Assembly (NCBI GenBank): GCA_947683625.1 | Contig: CANTUR010000425.1 | Span: forward strand, 1,550,001-1,614,000 | Length of the DNA stretch: 64,000 nucleotides | Direction: 5' to 3' | Origin: Mallotus nudiflorus | Taxonomy: Eukaryota; Streptophyta; Magnoliopsida; Malpighiales; Euphorbiaceae | Shown here: piece by piece, positions 1 to 10,723 of the stretch | Layout of the letters: each line of letters opens with the position of its first letter | Position numbering within the stretch: position 1 is the first letter of the stretch | The notes under the pieces: generated by a model | The model's input: the letters and a program-made list of their open reading frames with translations, nothing else | Databases searched by the model: none | What the model was told of the DNA's origin: nothing | Translations under genes and position numbers: made by a program

Positions 1-1280
1 TTTAAAAAACTTGAGCTTACTAAAGTACTAATAAAGCCAAGCACCGAGTACCCAAAGATCAAGGACATACAGGAAGTAGCAGAATGGATGAAATCGATCA
101 TTCAGTATTTTGAACATAAGGTACTTTTAGAAGATAAATTGAAAGCTCAAAAGTTAAAGATAGAGGCTATGCACTACTCCATCCACCACAGGAAACTCGA
201 CAATAGGTCTCTCTCACACCCATGGTCTAAATGTGTATCACCAGATGAAGGAAATACATGCTTAGGGAAATCCATGAAGGAATTTATAGAGCATATAAAT
301 CTCATCATTCATTAATCAGAAAGGCATTGCTATATGGATATTATTGGCCTACCATGTCCCGAGATGCTTAGAAACTGACTCAACAAGCCATAAATGTTAG
401 TAATTTACCTGCTTCAGCCATAAGCCTTCTAATTCTTAGCATCCGATTAGGAGCCCTTAGCCTTTTGCAGTATAGGGGATGGACATCCTGGGTCCCTTTC
501 CTACCTTAAACTCGTAGAAGAAGTTCCTAATCATGGTTATAGACCACTTCACCAAGTGGATAGAAGTTGAGATTATACCAACCATCCCTGAAGCCCAGAT
601 CCAACACTTTTTTTAAAAAATAAATCATCTACAAATTTGGAATACCACATACCTTGATAATAGATAATGGGAAGTAGTTCGATAATGAGAATTTTAAAAA
701 ATTTTGTTTGAATCTCAAAATAAAGCTCTGATTCACCTCAGTAGCTCATCCGCAAATAATTGGATAGACAGAGGTTATTAATAGAATCATCATGCAAGGG
801 CTATAGAAAAGACTTGATGAAAAGAAGGCAAATTAAATTGACAAACCCAAAAACATTGTATGGGCCTATAAGACTACACCCAGAACCTCCACTAGAGAAA
901 TGCCCTTCAGACTAACTTATGGGATGGATACAATAATCCTGATAGAGCTTGGATCAGTAAGTTATCGGATTAACGAGAATTTGGATCAATAAGTTAATAA
1001 CATTAACTCTCGGATATGTCTGGACTTATTTAAAGAGAGGAGAGAGCAAGCATCTATTATTGTAGAAGCCTAAAGGTAGAGAGTCATTAAATGTCATAAT
1101 CAGCACATCTGGCCAAAACACTTCAAAGTCAGAGACTGGGTACTTAGAAAAGCTAACATTGTCAAAGGTAACTCCAGCATAGGCAAGCTCGGACCTAATT
1201 GGGAAGGTCCTTATCAAGTCACTGAGAAGACAACCAAATGGGCATACAAGATCAAAGATAGACAAGGAAAAGAGTTGTAG
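1..1280 (+). pseudogene. Tat-lineage Ty3/gypsy integrase remnant
   Basis: This is the end of a pol gene entering from the left edge. Integrase inserts retroelement cDNA into the host genome. A readable frame at the start (WMKSIIQYFEHKVLLEDKLK) matches the linker before the integrase zinc finger in Tat-type elements. Around 535-600 the frame reads IDHFTKWIEVE, an integrase core strand, and around 680-960 come FDNENF, AHPQ and AYKTTPRTSTREMPF. Near 1085-1280 the C-terminal part reads GPNWEGPYQV. Several stops and frame changes separate these blocks, so it is not functional. The KLGPNWEGPY form of the C-terminus is typical of Tat elements rather than chromoviruses. Assignment to Tat rests on motif recognition, not on a tree. 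Confidence 0.85.
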
Positions 1281-1429
1281 TAATATTGGAACTTAGATAG
1301 TCTCCAGAGATATTATTAATAAATGTACTAAGAATTACAAGTAATAAAATACTTCATTTATCAATGGAAATGTTGTATTACAAAGTATTCCAAAAATAAA
1401 AGGAAAATTATTAACTAAATAATTTACAA

Positions 1430-3375
1430 TTAAGTATCAGGTTGCTCAGAATAATAGAGACTCATATCATAAGACTTGAACACAGAAGCTAGATCAGGTC
1501 CAGCAAAGACAACACTGGTAGACATCTCCCCAGCAGGCCTCAAATCTTTTGGTTTTTTAGTAGATAATATATCGGTGGTAGTCTTGGTTGATTTGTTAGG
1601 ATTCTTTGATCGCTTGGAAGAAGCCTTGCTTTGAGTATCCTTTTGGCAACTATCTTGGCCAAATCGATAGGCATTATTTTATCCAAGTCTATGAAGTCTA
1701 GATTCAGGTTTTAGGAGAGCAAGACTCTTCGACATTCAGACTTGTAGGCTTTGAGAAACCCCACAACCATATTCTGGTAGCTTCTTTTGTCATCCTCACG
1801 GGATTTCTCAACTTCAGCTAGCTTCTCCTTCAAAGCCGTAATCCAGTAATCTTGCCTTTCAATTTTAGTTATAAGTTAAGCTTAGTTATGCTCTAAATCC
1901 TCCACCCTCTTTTAGCTTGCCTCAGATCTTGCCTTGGTTTGGTAGAGCTCCAATGCTACCTTTGCCTTCTCTAATTTCTTTTTAAAATTAATGGCTATGG
2001 TGCTAACCTTCATCTCCTTCAAGCTGTACTGGCTCTTGAGATACTAATAGTTATCCTTTGCTAACAACAAAGCCTAAGTCATCTAAAAAAAAGAGAGACG
2101 AACATCATCAACTTAGGAACTCATAAATACAAATTAAATAGAGTGGTAAGATGGTTACCTCTAATGAGTGCCTGATCATGGCATTGTACAGCTCCTCTTT
2201 ATCCACATCTGTCCAACGCTGGATGTCTTTTAGAAGCCTTAGAGACTTAGTATGCTGATCCTTTACTTGTGCATTCAAAATGCTCAGAGGCTTTATCTTT
2301 TTTAGGATCCATGACCTCATGTTCGGACACTCGGTTAGCTTTGGTTGCTTAATGAAGTCTTGCTCACATAACTTTTCAGCATCTGAGTCTTCATTTAGGG
2401 CTTATTTTTTCTGACCCTCAGGCTTCTCCACTTGAGAAGTTTCTACCATAACTTTTCCTTTTCGATTGGGTGTAGCCTCAGAGGAGACCTCCAGAGCATG
2501 AGGCTCGGAAATAGGAGAAGAGATCTTCACATCTTCTTGAGTCTCCAGCTCATCATATATAAGTTAAATCCCATTTGCAAAGGCAAAAAGTCAGCCATTT
2601 ACAAATAAAAAGAAAAAATAGAAGTCAGAGTGATACCTTTCGAATCTTAAAACTTACCACTGAGTTATATATGGTTAGGAATGAATCTTCTAGTTAAATT
2701 TTTGGCATATCTTACATCAGTTATGCCATGAAGATGAAGCTTTATGACCATCTCTATATCCTTGTTAGATAGCCTTAAGGGTCACTTCACCTTGTGGCAA
2801 TCATCAGACCACATCCGCCGGACATGGATGAAGTCCGAATGATGTTCAATGATAAAAAACCTATGCCTCCACTTCTTATGGAGGTTTGGAAGCTTTACGA
2901 AGAGGCTATGGTTTGGAATAACTAATAGAGAGAACATCAGCTCTCCCTTTTTCTTATTTAGACTGTAAAGATATCTCAGGACATCTAGGTCTAGCTCTCT
3001 ACCCTCCTCGTGCATCAATTTTATAAAATCGATCAAGATCCAATAGCTATTAGGATGGAGTTGCCCAGGAGCTATATTGTACCTATTTAGAAAGCTCTTA
3101 ACGAAAGGGTCTAAGGGGAACTTCAATCCCCCTTCCAATTGATCAAAGTATACCATTAATCTATCAAGACCTAGTATAGGAGATGGGCTTTGAAGTTCTT
3201 ATATATGGTGTGTAGAGCAAAGTCTGTAAGAATGCTAAAACATCTCCTGTACCATTTTAGCATTTCCTTATCTATCATAGAGATAAATAAATCAAAACTA
3301 ATTTGCTCTCGAGGAGCCATAAATCCTATTAAGAAAATATGAAGATAAAGTATGGAGAAGAAAAGAAGCTTCACC
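1430..3375 (-). pseudogene. Antisense ORF of the Tat element, Transposase_28-like
   Basis: This coding-like block lies downstream of integrase and runs opposite to pol. The best piece, 2782-3156, reads PLDPFVKSFLNRYNIAPGQL, followed by HPNSYW. This is the signature of the 'putative gypsy type transposon' family (Pfam Transposase_28), which occurs in plant Tat/Retand elements. An upstream piece, 3171-3374, contains MAPREQISFDLF but sits in another frame, so a frameshift or intron separates them. Weak coding-like sequence rich in Lys, Glu and Ser continues down to about 1430 with stops. The function of this family is unknown; antisense ORFs between pol and the 3' LTR are a known trait of the Tat lineage. 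It is degenerate here. Confidence 0.65.
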
Positions 3376-3769
3376 TAGGAAGTAAAGTGCAAGCTTACTA
3401 AAGAAAGCTCTAAAGACACAGAACACACATAAGCAAACTTGGAAAGGGAAGAAGATAGTAAGAAAGTAAAAGTGCAATAAATAAATGGGTCTGATCTATT
3501 TATAGCACAACATAAGGTTATGGAATGACCAGTATTGCCCTCATGAACATTTTCATTTCTCTCATAGCATCAAAGGCAATTCCAGAAATAAGAAAGGCCC
3601 ACTAATCAAGCAGTTATTATTATGGCAGCTAAAACATCTCATCTTTTGACACATGAATAGAAGTGATAGTTACACAATTCAAAATTCAAAGGAAAATGAA
3701 AAGACATGGCGGTTGCTAATCCTGTTTCTCTTTCTACCATTTATCTCCTTCATTGGCACTCGAGTTATG
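3376..3769. other. Tat element 3' untranslated region
   Basis: Non-coding stretch between the antisense ORF and the tandem repeat. It may hold the promoter of the antisense ORF (a TATTTATAG-like string near 3498), but I see nothing else that I can support. Confidence 0.4.
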
Positions 3770-4110
3770 CTTCTAATGCACTGAGATTTTAAGTCCAGTG
3801 ACTGAAGCTAACACCCTCAAGTCACTTCTATAGTACTGAGGTTTTGAGCATGTAAGCCTCAAGTCCTAGCATTAAGCATCTAAGCCTCAATCATCTAAGT
3901 CCAATGACTGAAGCTAACACCCTCATGTTGCTTCTATAGTACAAAGGTTTTGAGCATGGAAGCATCGAGTCATAACACTAAGCATCTAAGCATCGATCAC
4001 CTAAATTTAGTGACTGAAGCTGGTACACGTAGGTTGCTTCAATAGTATTGAGACTATACAGCACTCGGGTCACGCTTTTAATGCACTGAGACTACATGAC
4101 ACTCTAGTCA
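3770..4110 (+). repeat. ~106-bp tandem repeat in the Tat 3' UTR
   Basis: Three diverged units recur with a period of 106 bp. The anchor TGACTGAAGC is at about 3799, 3905 and 4011, and each copy is followed by similar text ending in CTTC(T/A)ATAGTA. Tandem repeats in the 3' untranslated region are a known trait of Tat/Ogre elements and can seed satellite DNA. Confidence 0.8.
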
Positions 4111-4400
4111 TACTTTTAATGCACCGAGCATCACAACTCCAGTGGCAGCTAGTTCTGCCACGTTGTCCCCATACGGGTAGGTTAATTCCTTACACTAAGC
4201 ATTTTTATTACAGGTCACTCAAGTCCAGCTGGCACTTCAACGATGTTCTTATACGATGATCTCAAGACTTGGTACTGGGCTTCATCTTTTCTTGTGACTG
4301 AGGCTGGCCACCTCAGTTCACCCTTTCGTGCAAGATGCAATGACATTTTTCCTTACCCTACAGACCTGGACACATCAGACATAAATATCTGAACATACTT

Positions 4401-4410
4401 CCAAGGGGGA
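4401..4410 (+). other. Polypurine tract of the Tat element
   Basis: CCAAGGGGGA lies just upstream of the TG that opens the LTR. It is the expected primer for plus-strand cDNA synthesis. Confidence 0.65.
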
Positions 4411-4414
4411 CTCT

Positions 4415-4793
4415 TGATACCTTATATGCATATTCTTATTTAATTAAGGTCTTTATTTTTCTATACAGGGTTGCTTACAAAAGAAGGACATCCAAGACAA
4501 ATAGGAAAAGATTTCCAATTAAGTAGACTCTTGGATAGGAAGCAACACTCTTCTAGAAGGCATAGGACTTTAGTCAAAGAGAAATCTTATTCCTCTCAGG
4601 TTTGAGCATCACTATCTCTATAAATAGGACCCTATATCTCTCATTCTCATTCATTCTATTCTCTCATACTCATTGTTCTCTATCTCTTTAAACTCTCTCT
4701 CTATATTCTCCGACTTAGGCATCAGAGGGTTTGTGGGGATCCTCCATACTTTTCACCTTGCTTTTCTTTGATCCCTTTCAGGGTTTCAGCTCA
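4415..4793 (+). mobile_element. 3' LTR of the Tat-lineage element
   Basis: The segment starts TGATACC directly after the polypurine tract and ends near AGCTCA, giving about 380 bp. It contains a TATA box, a CT-rich initiator region, and the GGCATCAGAGGGTTTGTGGG block often seen near the end of Tat LTRs. The partner 5' LTR lies outside the window, so the exact 3' end and the target duplication cannot be confirmed. Confidence 0.7.
4619..4626 (+). promoter_or_regulatory. TATA box in the Tat LTR
   Basis: TATAAATA is followed about 20-30 bp later by a CTCTCATTCTCATTC run, the usual layout of a retroelement Pol II promoter. Confidence 0.6.
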
Positions 4794-6043
4794 AAGAATG
4801 CCTAAAATATATGAAAATAATTTTGAAAAATCTAACAAATAATATGAAAAAATACTTATGAATATAATTAATCTTCTTTATCAAATATAAATTTCTAAAA
4901 AATTTGAAAAGTAGTATTCAAAAACTTAATGATATATGAATTCAAATCAATTGAAGACGCTGAATAATTTCTAATGATTTAGTTATAATATTTTAATTTT
5001 TTGAATAAAATTGTACAATAATGATTTTTCTACGCAATTTGATTCAATCTAAACTCAATCATTAATGATTTTTTTATTTTTTTGAGCTTGTTTTTGTAAT
5101 GGTTTTTTGGTTGTTCTTATAATTATTTTAAAAAAATAAAAAATAAAAAAATTAGAAAACAACCAAAAATAACAAAAAAACAACCAAACAAATGGTTGTC
5201 TTTGTGGTTAGTTTTGGTTATTTTTTTCAAATTTTTGTTTTTTATTGGTTCATTTTTAGTTTTTTAAGCTTGTTTTGTATGATTTTATGGTTGTTTTTAA
5301 AACAAAAAACCATAAAAAAAAACCTTGAAAACAACCATAAAAGCAACCACAATAAGACAACCTCATAAAACATAAAGCTGAAGAAACAAAAAACCAAAAA
5401 CAACCAAAAAATGTTGAACAAATGAAAAAAGAAAAAAAAACCAGAAAAATAATAAATAAATAAAATAATTAGAGAAATAAAAAATAAATATAAAATAAAA
5501 ATAAGGGAATGTATAATAATATCAAAATAAAATAATTATGGAATAAAATACAAATAAAAGAAGTAGAGAAAGAAAAAATAAATAGAAAATAAAATAGTTA
5601 TGGAATAGTAATAGTAGTAGTAGTAGTAATAATAATAATAATAACAAAAAATGTAAAAATGAAAAAAATAAAAAAATAAATATGAAAAGCGCTTAGTTAA
5701 ACGTGAAAAAAAACCAACAGAAAGTGTAAATGAGAAAAGGGGTAAAACTATAGAGTACACTATAATTTTCCTAGTAATTTATTCGATTTAAAATAAATAT
5801 TTTTAACCAAACCAATAAAGTTAATTTTTAAATATATAAATTATTAACCAAACAAAATAACATTCAAAAATATCAAAATTAAAAATATTTGAATTTAATT
5901 AGGATAATTGTTTTAGTATGTATATATAAATAAAAAATATTAACTTGTCACTATTTTTAAAATAAAAAAATAAATTTTGGTTCCTACTATGTATTTGAAA
6001 TTTTGTAGTACAATATTAATAAAAATATAATCACAACTACTTA
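4794..6043. other. AT-rich spacer with opposed GGTTGTT and AACAACC clusters
   Basis: No gene is visible. Between 5080 and 5430, GGTTGTT/GGTTTT words alternate with AACAACC/AAAACC words, so several weak hairpins can form. A short trinucleotide run (TAG then TAA) lies at 5607-5643 and produces a spurious poly-Tyr reading on the minus strand. Confidence 0.6.
5607..5643. repeat. (TAG)n/(TAA)n microsatellite
   Basis: Several TAG units run straight into TAA units. Confidence 0.85.
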
Positions 6044-6501
6044 TAGGGGTGAGCAAAAATCGACTAAACCGAAACCAAACTGAATCGATTAAGTTCGGTT
6101 CTCATTTTTTATGATTTGTAAATTTCGGTCAGTTAATCGAGATGACCAAAAACTGAAATTTGTTAATAATATATATATATTTATAACTAAAATATCTCAT
6201 TAGAACACAAGTGCCTAAGTGGTGAGATGTTTATATACCTTTCATAAACCTACATAATTTTTTTTTCTTATTAGGAAGACTTAGGAAAGCAAAAAAAAAA
6301 GGTAAAAATGCCTTGTCTCCAAGCACATAACCATCATGCCACTCAAAAATCTTTGTTTTTCTTGTTTCTTAGAATTTATTTATATTAATCGGTTAATCAA
6401 ATTAACCGGCCAAAAATCGACTCAATACGTCGATTTCAGTTTGGTTTTAATTTTTTGAAAAAATTAAAAACCGAACCAAAACCAACCAATGCTCACCCCT
6501 A
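6044..6501. mobile_element. hAT-like MITE, 458 bp
   Basis: The ends are a perfect 12-bp terminal inverted repeat, TAGGGGTGAGCA and TGCTCACCCCTA. The flanking 8-mers are actactta (6036-6043) and actgcttg (6502-6509), matching at 6 of 8 positions, which fits an aged 8-bp target duplication. The TAGGGGTG-type terminus and 8-bp duplication suit the hAT superfamily. Inside are repeated AACCGAA/TTCGGTT words on opposite strands. It has no transposase and so is non-autonomous. Confidence 0.8.
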
Positions 6502-6704
6502 ACTGCTTGTTTAGAAGTCACCAAAAGTTCAAATTACAATATAAATGTTTTAAAAATATCAAAATTTAGTATACATTTTAAATAATTACAATTTACTAAT
6601 TAGTAGAATAGTTTCTTATTCAATTATAAAATTTACAAAGTATTAATATGTTTAAAATAACTATTTTCATAGTTAATAGTAGTTTAATCATATGGATTTT
6701 TCAT

Positions 6705-6835
6705 TGTAGCACCCTTACTCTTGATTGCACATTAAGTGTTGTATATAGTTAGGCTAGAGTGCCAGAGCTCATACTCGATTAAAGAGCGAGAATTTTTGAA
6801 TTTTGATGACATTTAAAATGAGTGAAAATTTTATT
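6705..6835 (+). mobile_element. Truncated LTR start (same family as the palindrome arms)
   Basis: The segment begins TGTAGCACCC and matches the first ~130 bp of the LTR at 7730 with scattered substitutions, then diverges. It is a 5' LTR remnant in the same direction as the left palindrome arm. Confidence 0.75.
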
Positions 6836-7729
6836 TAATGGTGTAGCATTTGATTTATTACATTCTGAGATACATGAATGAATTGTGATGAAATATAAGG
6901 TATTGGTGGAAATGATTTATAAGAATAGAACCTCTGACAATAGAAATAATATTTAAAGGTTGATTATTCTTGAAGGCATTATAATTGAGAATTTGAGGCT
7001 ACTTATAAATATAGTTGAAAGACATTGAAGACAATACTAAGTCTACTTAAAACTCCACATTTATTTGTGGATGGAATTATATATGTTTAATGGTATAGTA
7101 GAATTTTTTTTTTAATATAGGAGTTGAAACATGGTTAAAAAAAATCAAGTTAAAAGTGATATTGTAAAATGTTATTTTGAAAGTCTATATGATATGTCGA
7201 GCGTATTCCACTTTGGCCGAAAAAAAAAATTTGTGGACAGTAGTTGATGTTTTAATATTCTATTGGCAGAGAATATTGATGTATTATATAGTCAATATTC
7301 CTAGACATATCATCGCATGATTTAGAGTTAAAATTTGACTTATTTTGAGGTAGGGATCAGCAAAGCTAGGATTAGTTAATTGGTAAAGTTCGTGATAATA
7401 ATCATGGTAGAGACTTTAAAATTGCAAATGTTGTCAAACCTTATAAGGAATAATTTTTAAAGGTTATTCTTATAAATGTAGTGATAATCATTTATATTAC
7501 TTGAGGGAATTATGTAGCATGTATGAATGCGTATAATGACTACATAGTTAGAGATCAAAATGTATTATGAAATAAAATGATTTCTATAGTTAAAATGGTT
7601 TAGAAGAATCAATTTAAGAATGGAAGTTATGAGGCAACAATATCTAATTTTGGTGATTCCCATTATAGGCCACATGTGGTTGGAATGCATCGAATTTTGA
7701 GGACAAAATTCTTTTTAGGTGCGAAGAAT
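6836..7729 (+). pseudogene. Decayed retroelement interior ending in a polypurine tract
   Basis: There is no usable open frame. The right end, about 7690-7729, reads GAATTTTGAGGACAAAATTC, then a TTTTTAGGTGCGAAGAAT-like tract, then the TG of the next LTR. This is the standard pol terminus plus polypurine tract of plant chromoviruses, and it sets the element direction as plus. Confidence 0.65.
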
Positions 7730-10549
7730 TGTAACACCCTTACTCTTGATTACACATTAAGTGTTATGTATAGTTAAACTAGAGTATCAAAGCTCGCACT
7801 CAATCAAAGAGTGAGAATTTTTAAATTTTGATGACATTCAAAATGAATGAAATTTTGAGAACAAAAGGGATTAAGAATAAAAATAAAATGAAGGGTGAGA
7901 GTTTAAAAGTTGAGGATGATATAGACTCAATTGAAATAATAATTGCCCTTAAGTGAATAATTTTAAGTTCGAGGGTTTATATGCAACTGAGCTTTTCATT
8001 AAGTGTAAAAAGCAGTATTTTACATTTTTAATTATCCTAATACGACTCTAGATTCTTCTCCAAATTTGTGGTCCTTTGGAGAGTAGCCATATGTGCATAA
8101 GGAAAGAAAGAAAAGGAAATACTTACAAAATAAACAAAGGTGCATATGTCAATTTTTTTTATAAGGCTTAACATGTGACTCTAGAAAATTCCTTAGAGAA
8201 TATATTCTCCACTTCTCCTTGTCCCTTTCTCATCATTCACTTATGTTAAAAAAAAAAGGAAAATAAAACAAAGAAAGGAGAACAAGAGAGGAGAAAAATA
8301 AAAGAGAGAACTAGGAAGAGCTGCCCATTCCTGAAGTGGAGCTGATGTTACAAATGAAATTTAAAAGTTTAAAACCATTTCAAGCCATTAATCATCATCC
8401 TTGAAGGCTCTATAAATTCATTTGGTAAGTATTCTAAGGCTTTTGGTTGATTTAAGTTGAGGTTTCTAAGATGCAGTTTTTGAGTTTGTTTTTTCCTAGA
8501 TTTTTAGTCTCTATAATTTGATTATATCTTGAGTTATGGAGCTTTAAATTGAGTGTGGTTTAATTCTATGAAAACTAAGAAGAGTTTTCTATAACTTTAT
8601 AGTTTTGAGCTAGATCTAATTCTGTCTTTTTAATAGTTTAATAAAGCTTCACTTTTTGATGCTCAATCTGTCAGGGTTATTAACCTAGTTGTGTTCAGTC
8701 ATCGATAAATCCTTTTATAGTTGTCTAATTGATGTGAAATTTTTACAGAATGTTCTAGATATAGAAATATAAGTTTGATTAAAATTTGAGCTCAAAATTT
8801 ATTTTCTGCAGATCTGAGCAATTTTTCTAATCTAAGCTTGAAAATAGCCCTTTTAGACTTAATAAAGCTGGTTTATAGAGTTGAGTTTATTTGCATATTA
8901 TGCGTATAATTTGGGGTTTCATGAAAGGGAAGTATATAGGGATATTATATTGATGATTTATAAATGAAATTACACATGTTAGGTGCTGAAAAAGGAAAGG
9001 AAAGGAAAGTGCAGGTGTAAACTAAATAATTTGGTGAACCGATTGTGGATAAATATAAGTTATTTTGGTGAGTAGATACCTTTGTGGAGTTCCTTATGAC
9101 CAACTAAGACTACTTTTATTAAACCAATTAGGAATAAGTCTGTTACATAAGTAAATGCAAGCAAAAATAAGGAATCAATAAAGGTAAGTGAATAACCTAA
9201 TGTTTTATATGAATATAACACTTAAACTAATAATTTACAAATGTCTTTGTTAAGCTAATTGGTTAAGGGAAATATTTGTGTTCAAAAAATATGTTTGTTC
9301 TAACTGAGAGATGCTGATTTTGACTATTGTGATGATGGTTGATTGTTCTTGAGATGAGATTGTACATATATTCAGTGGAAAATAGCAAACTTATTTAAGT
9401 TGTATAGGGAGTTTTATAACTCTAAATGAAGTTCTATTTGATCTTGTAAAAACTCTGAGATATGACTTATAAAATTGATCGAAATAAAGGAAGCTTAATT
9501 TTGTTGTTTTAACAGCTAATGTGGATTATACTTTTTATTTATTAGTTTTGTTGACAATTTGATCATGGTGATTTTTTTTATGTTTCTCTTTTAATACATT
9601 TCCAATTAATGCAAAATTAGTTGCAAACTAATTTAGACTCATAATGTTATTGATATGGAGAAAATGGTCTTGAAATTCATAATGTGAAATTTTTGGAATA
9701 TTTTCAAATTTGCATTATCAAATCTACCATGTTGAAATATAGGTATATTTTTGTTTTTATGTATTATGGAGATGTTAATTGTTTAATGGAGTGATATATG
9801 ATATATTTAGTTAATTGCTGGATAAATAAAGCGTTGTGATAGAGTGGTGATCTCTTGGTGTAAATGTAAATATAAAAAATATGGTTTGATGAGTACATGG
9901 ACACAATGCTATTTGTGAATGAGGCAATAATGTGTGCAAAATGGAATCCCCTTTATATGCCATAAAAAGGCTATAAAAAAATAGTTAATACAAGATTATG
10001 GTAGGGTATGTGCATATGGGAATCCATGAATAATTAAAAAGAAGATTTGATATATGTGTAAATCACAAGTTCATTGTTATTCGAAAGAAAAAACTATGTT
10101 ACAATTACTATGTACATACTATAAATTCAAAGTTAAATATTAAATGGATTGATAATTGATAATAATACATGCTTGAATGTGTTATTTTTCATAGAATGGT
10201 ATATTATTCATTTGTTGAGTTGTAGGCTCACTCCTCTACAGTATTTTTCAGGATTAGAAGAACTGTAATCTATCTTGAAGAAACATTTACATCAGTTGCA
10301 CTAGCATTATATCAGGTTAGTCAGTATGGGGTAGTCCTTAAGTTTTTTAGCATGACATGCTTAATAAATTTTGTTATGTTGTATTAAGGCTAGTGTATTA
10401 TATGTGTCTAACATGAGGGAAGATGTAAGCTACTTGATGTTGTAAGTTCATTTTGTATGTAATCTATATTACTTATATATATAAGAGTGATGTATATATT
10501 GACATGTGAACTAAAGTTAGACATTGATGGAAATGTTATGTATTAGTCA
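7730..10549 (+). mobile_element. LTR, left arm of a giant inverted repeat
   Basis: This 2820-bp LTR starts TGTAACACCC and ends TTAGTCA. A polypurine tract directly upstream supports its start. Its whole length is the reverse complement of 10724-13552 with scattered substitutions and small indels. No coding frame is visible. Because the partner runs the other way, this is not a normal 5'/3' LTR pair. Confidence 0.85.
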
Positions 10550-10723
10550 ACAGGATCTTCGGTTGGACCCTCCCTACTCATCCTATTCAAGATACAAACA
10601 CTTAGTCTTAATTTTTAACATGTATAAGCATTCATATTTTTATCAACAAGGAATTATAAACTGTGCTTTGATACTACTAAATGTGCACTTGTTAAGGATG
10701 CCAAATATATATTGTATGAATAT
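10550..10723. other. 174-bp spacer at the palindrome centre
   Basis: The sequence is unique to the centre. On the minus strand near 10676-10688 it holds AGTATCAAAGC, close to the TGGTATCAGAGC primer-binding site for initiator tRNA-Met. That suggests the right arm was once the 5' LTR of a minus-strand element whose interior is mostly lost. The match lies some 35-45 nt inside the LTR edge, further than usual, so the call is tentative. Confidence 0.5.

Noticed and set aside
5536..5760. Minus-strand ORF with a long Tyr run
   Set aside because: It is a translation of the TAG/TAA microsatellite and AT-rich DNA.
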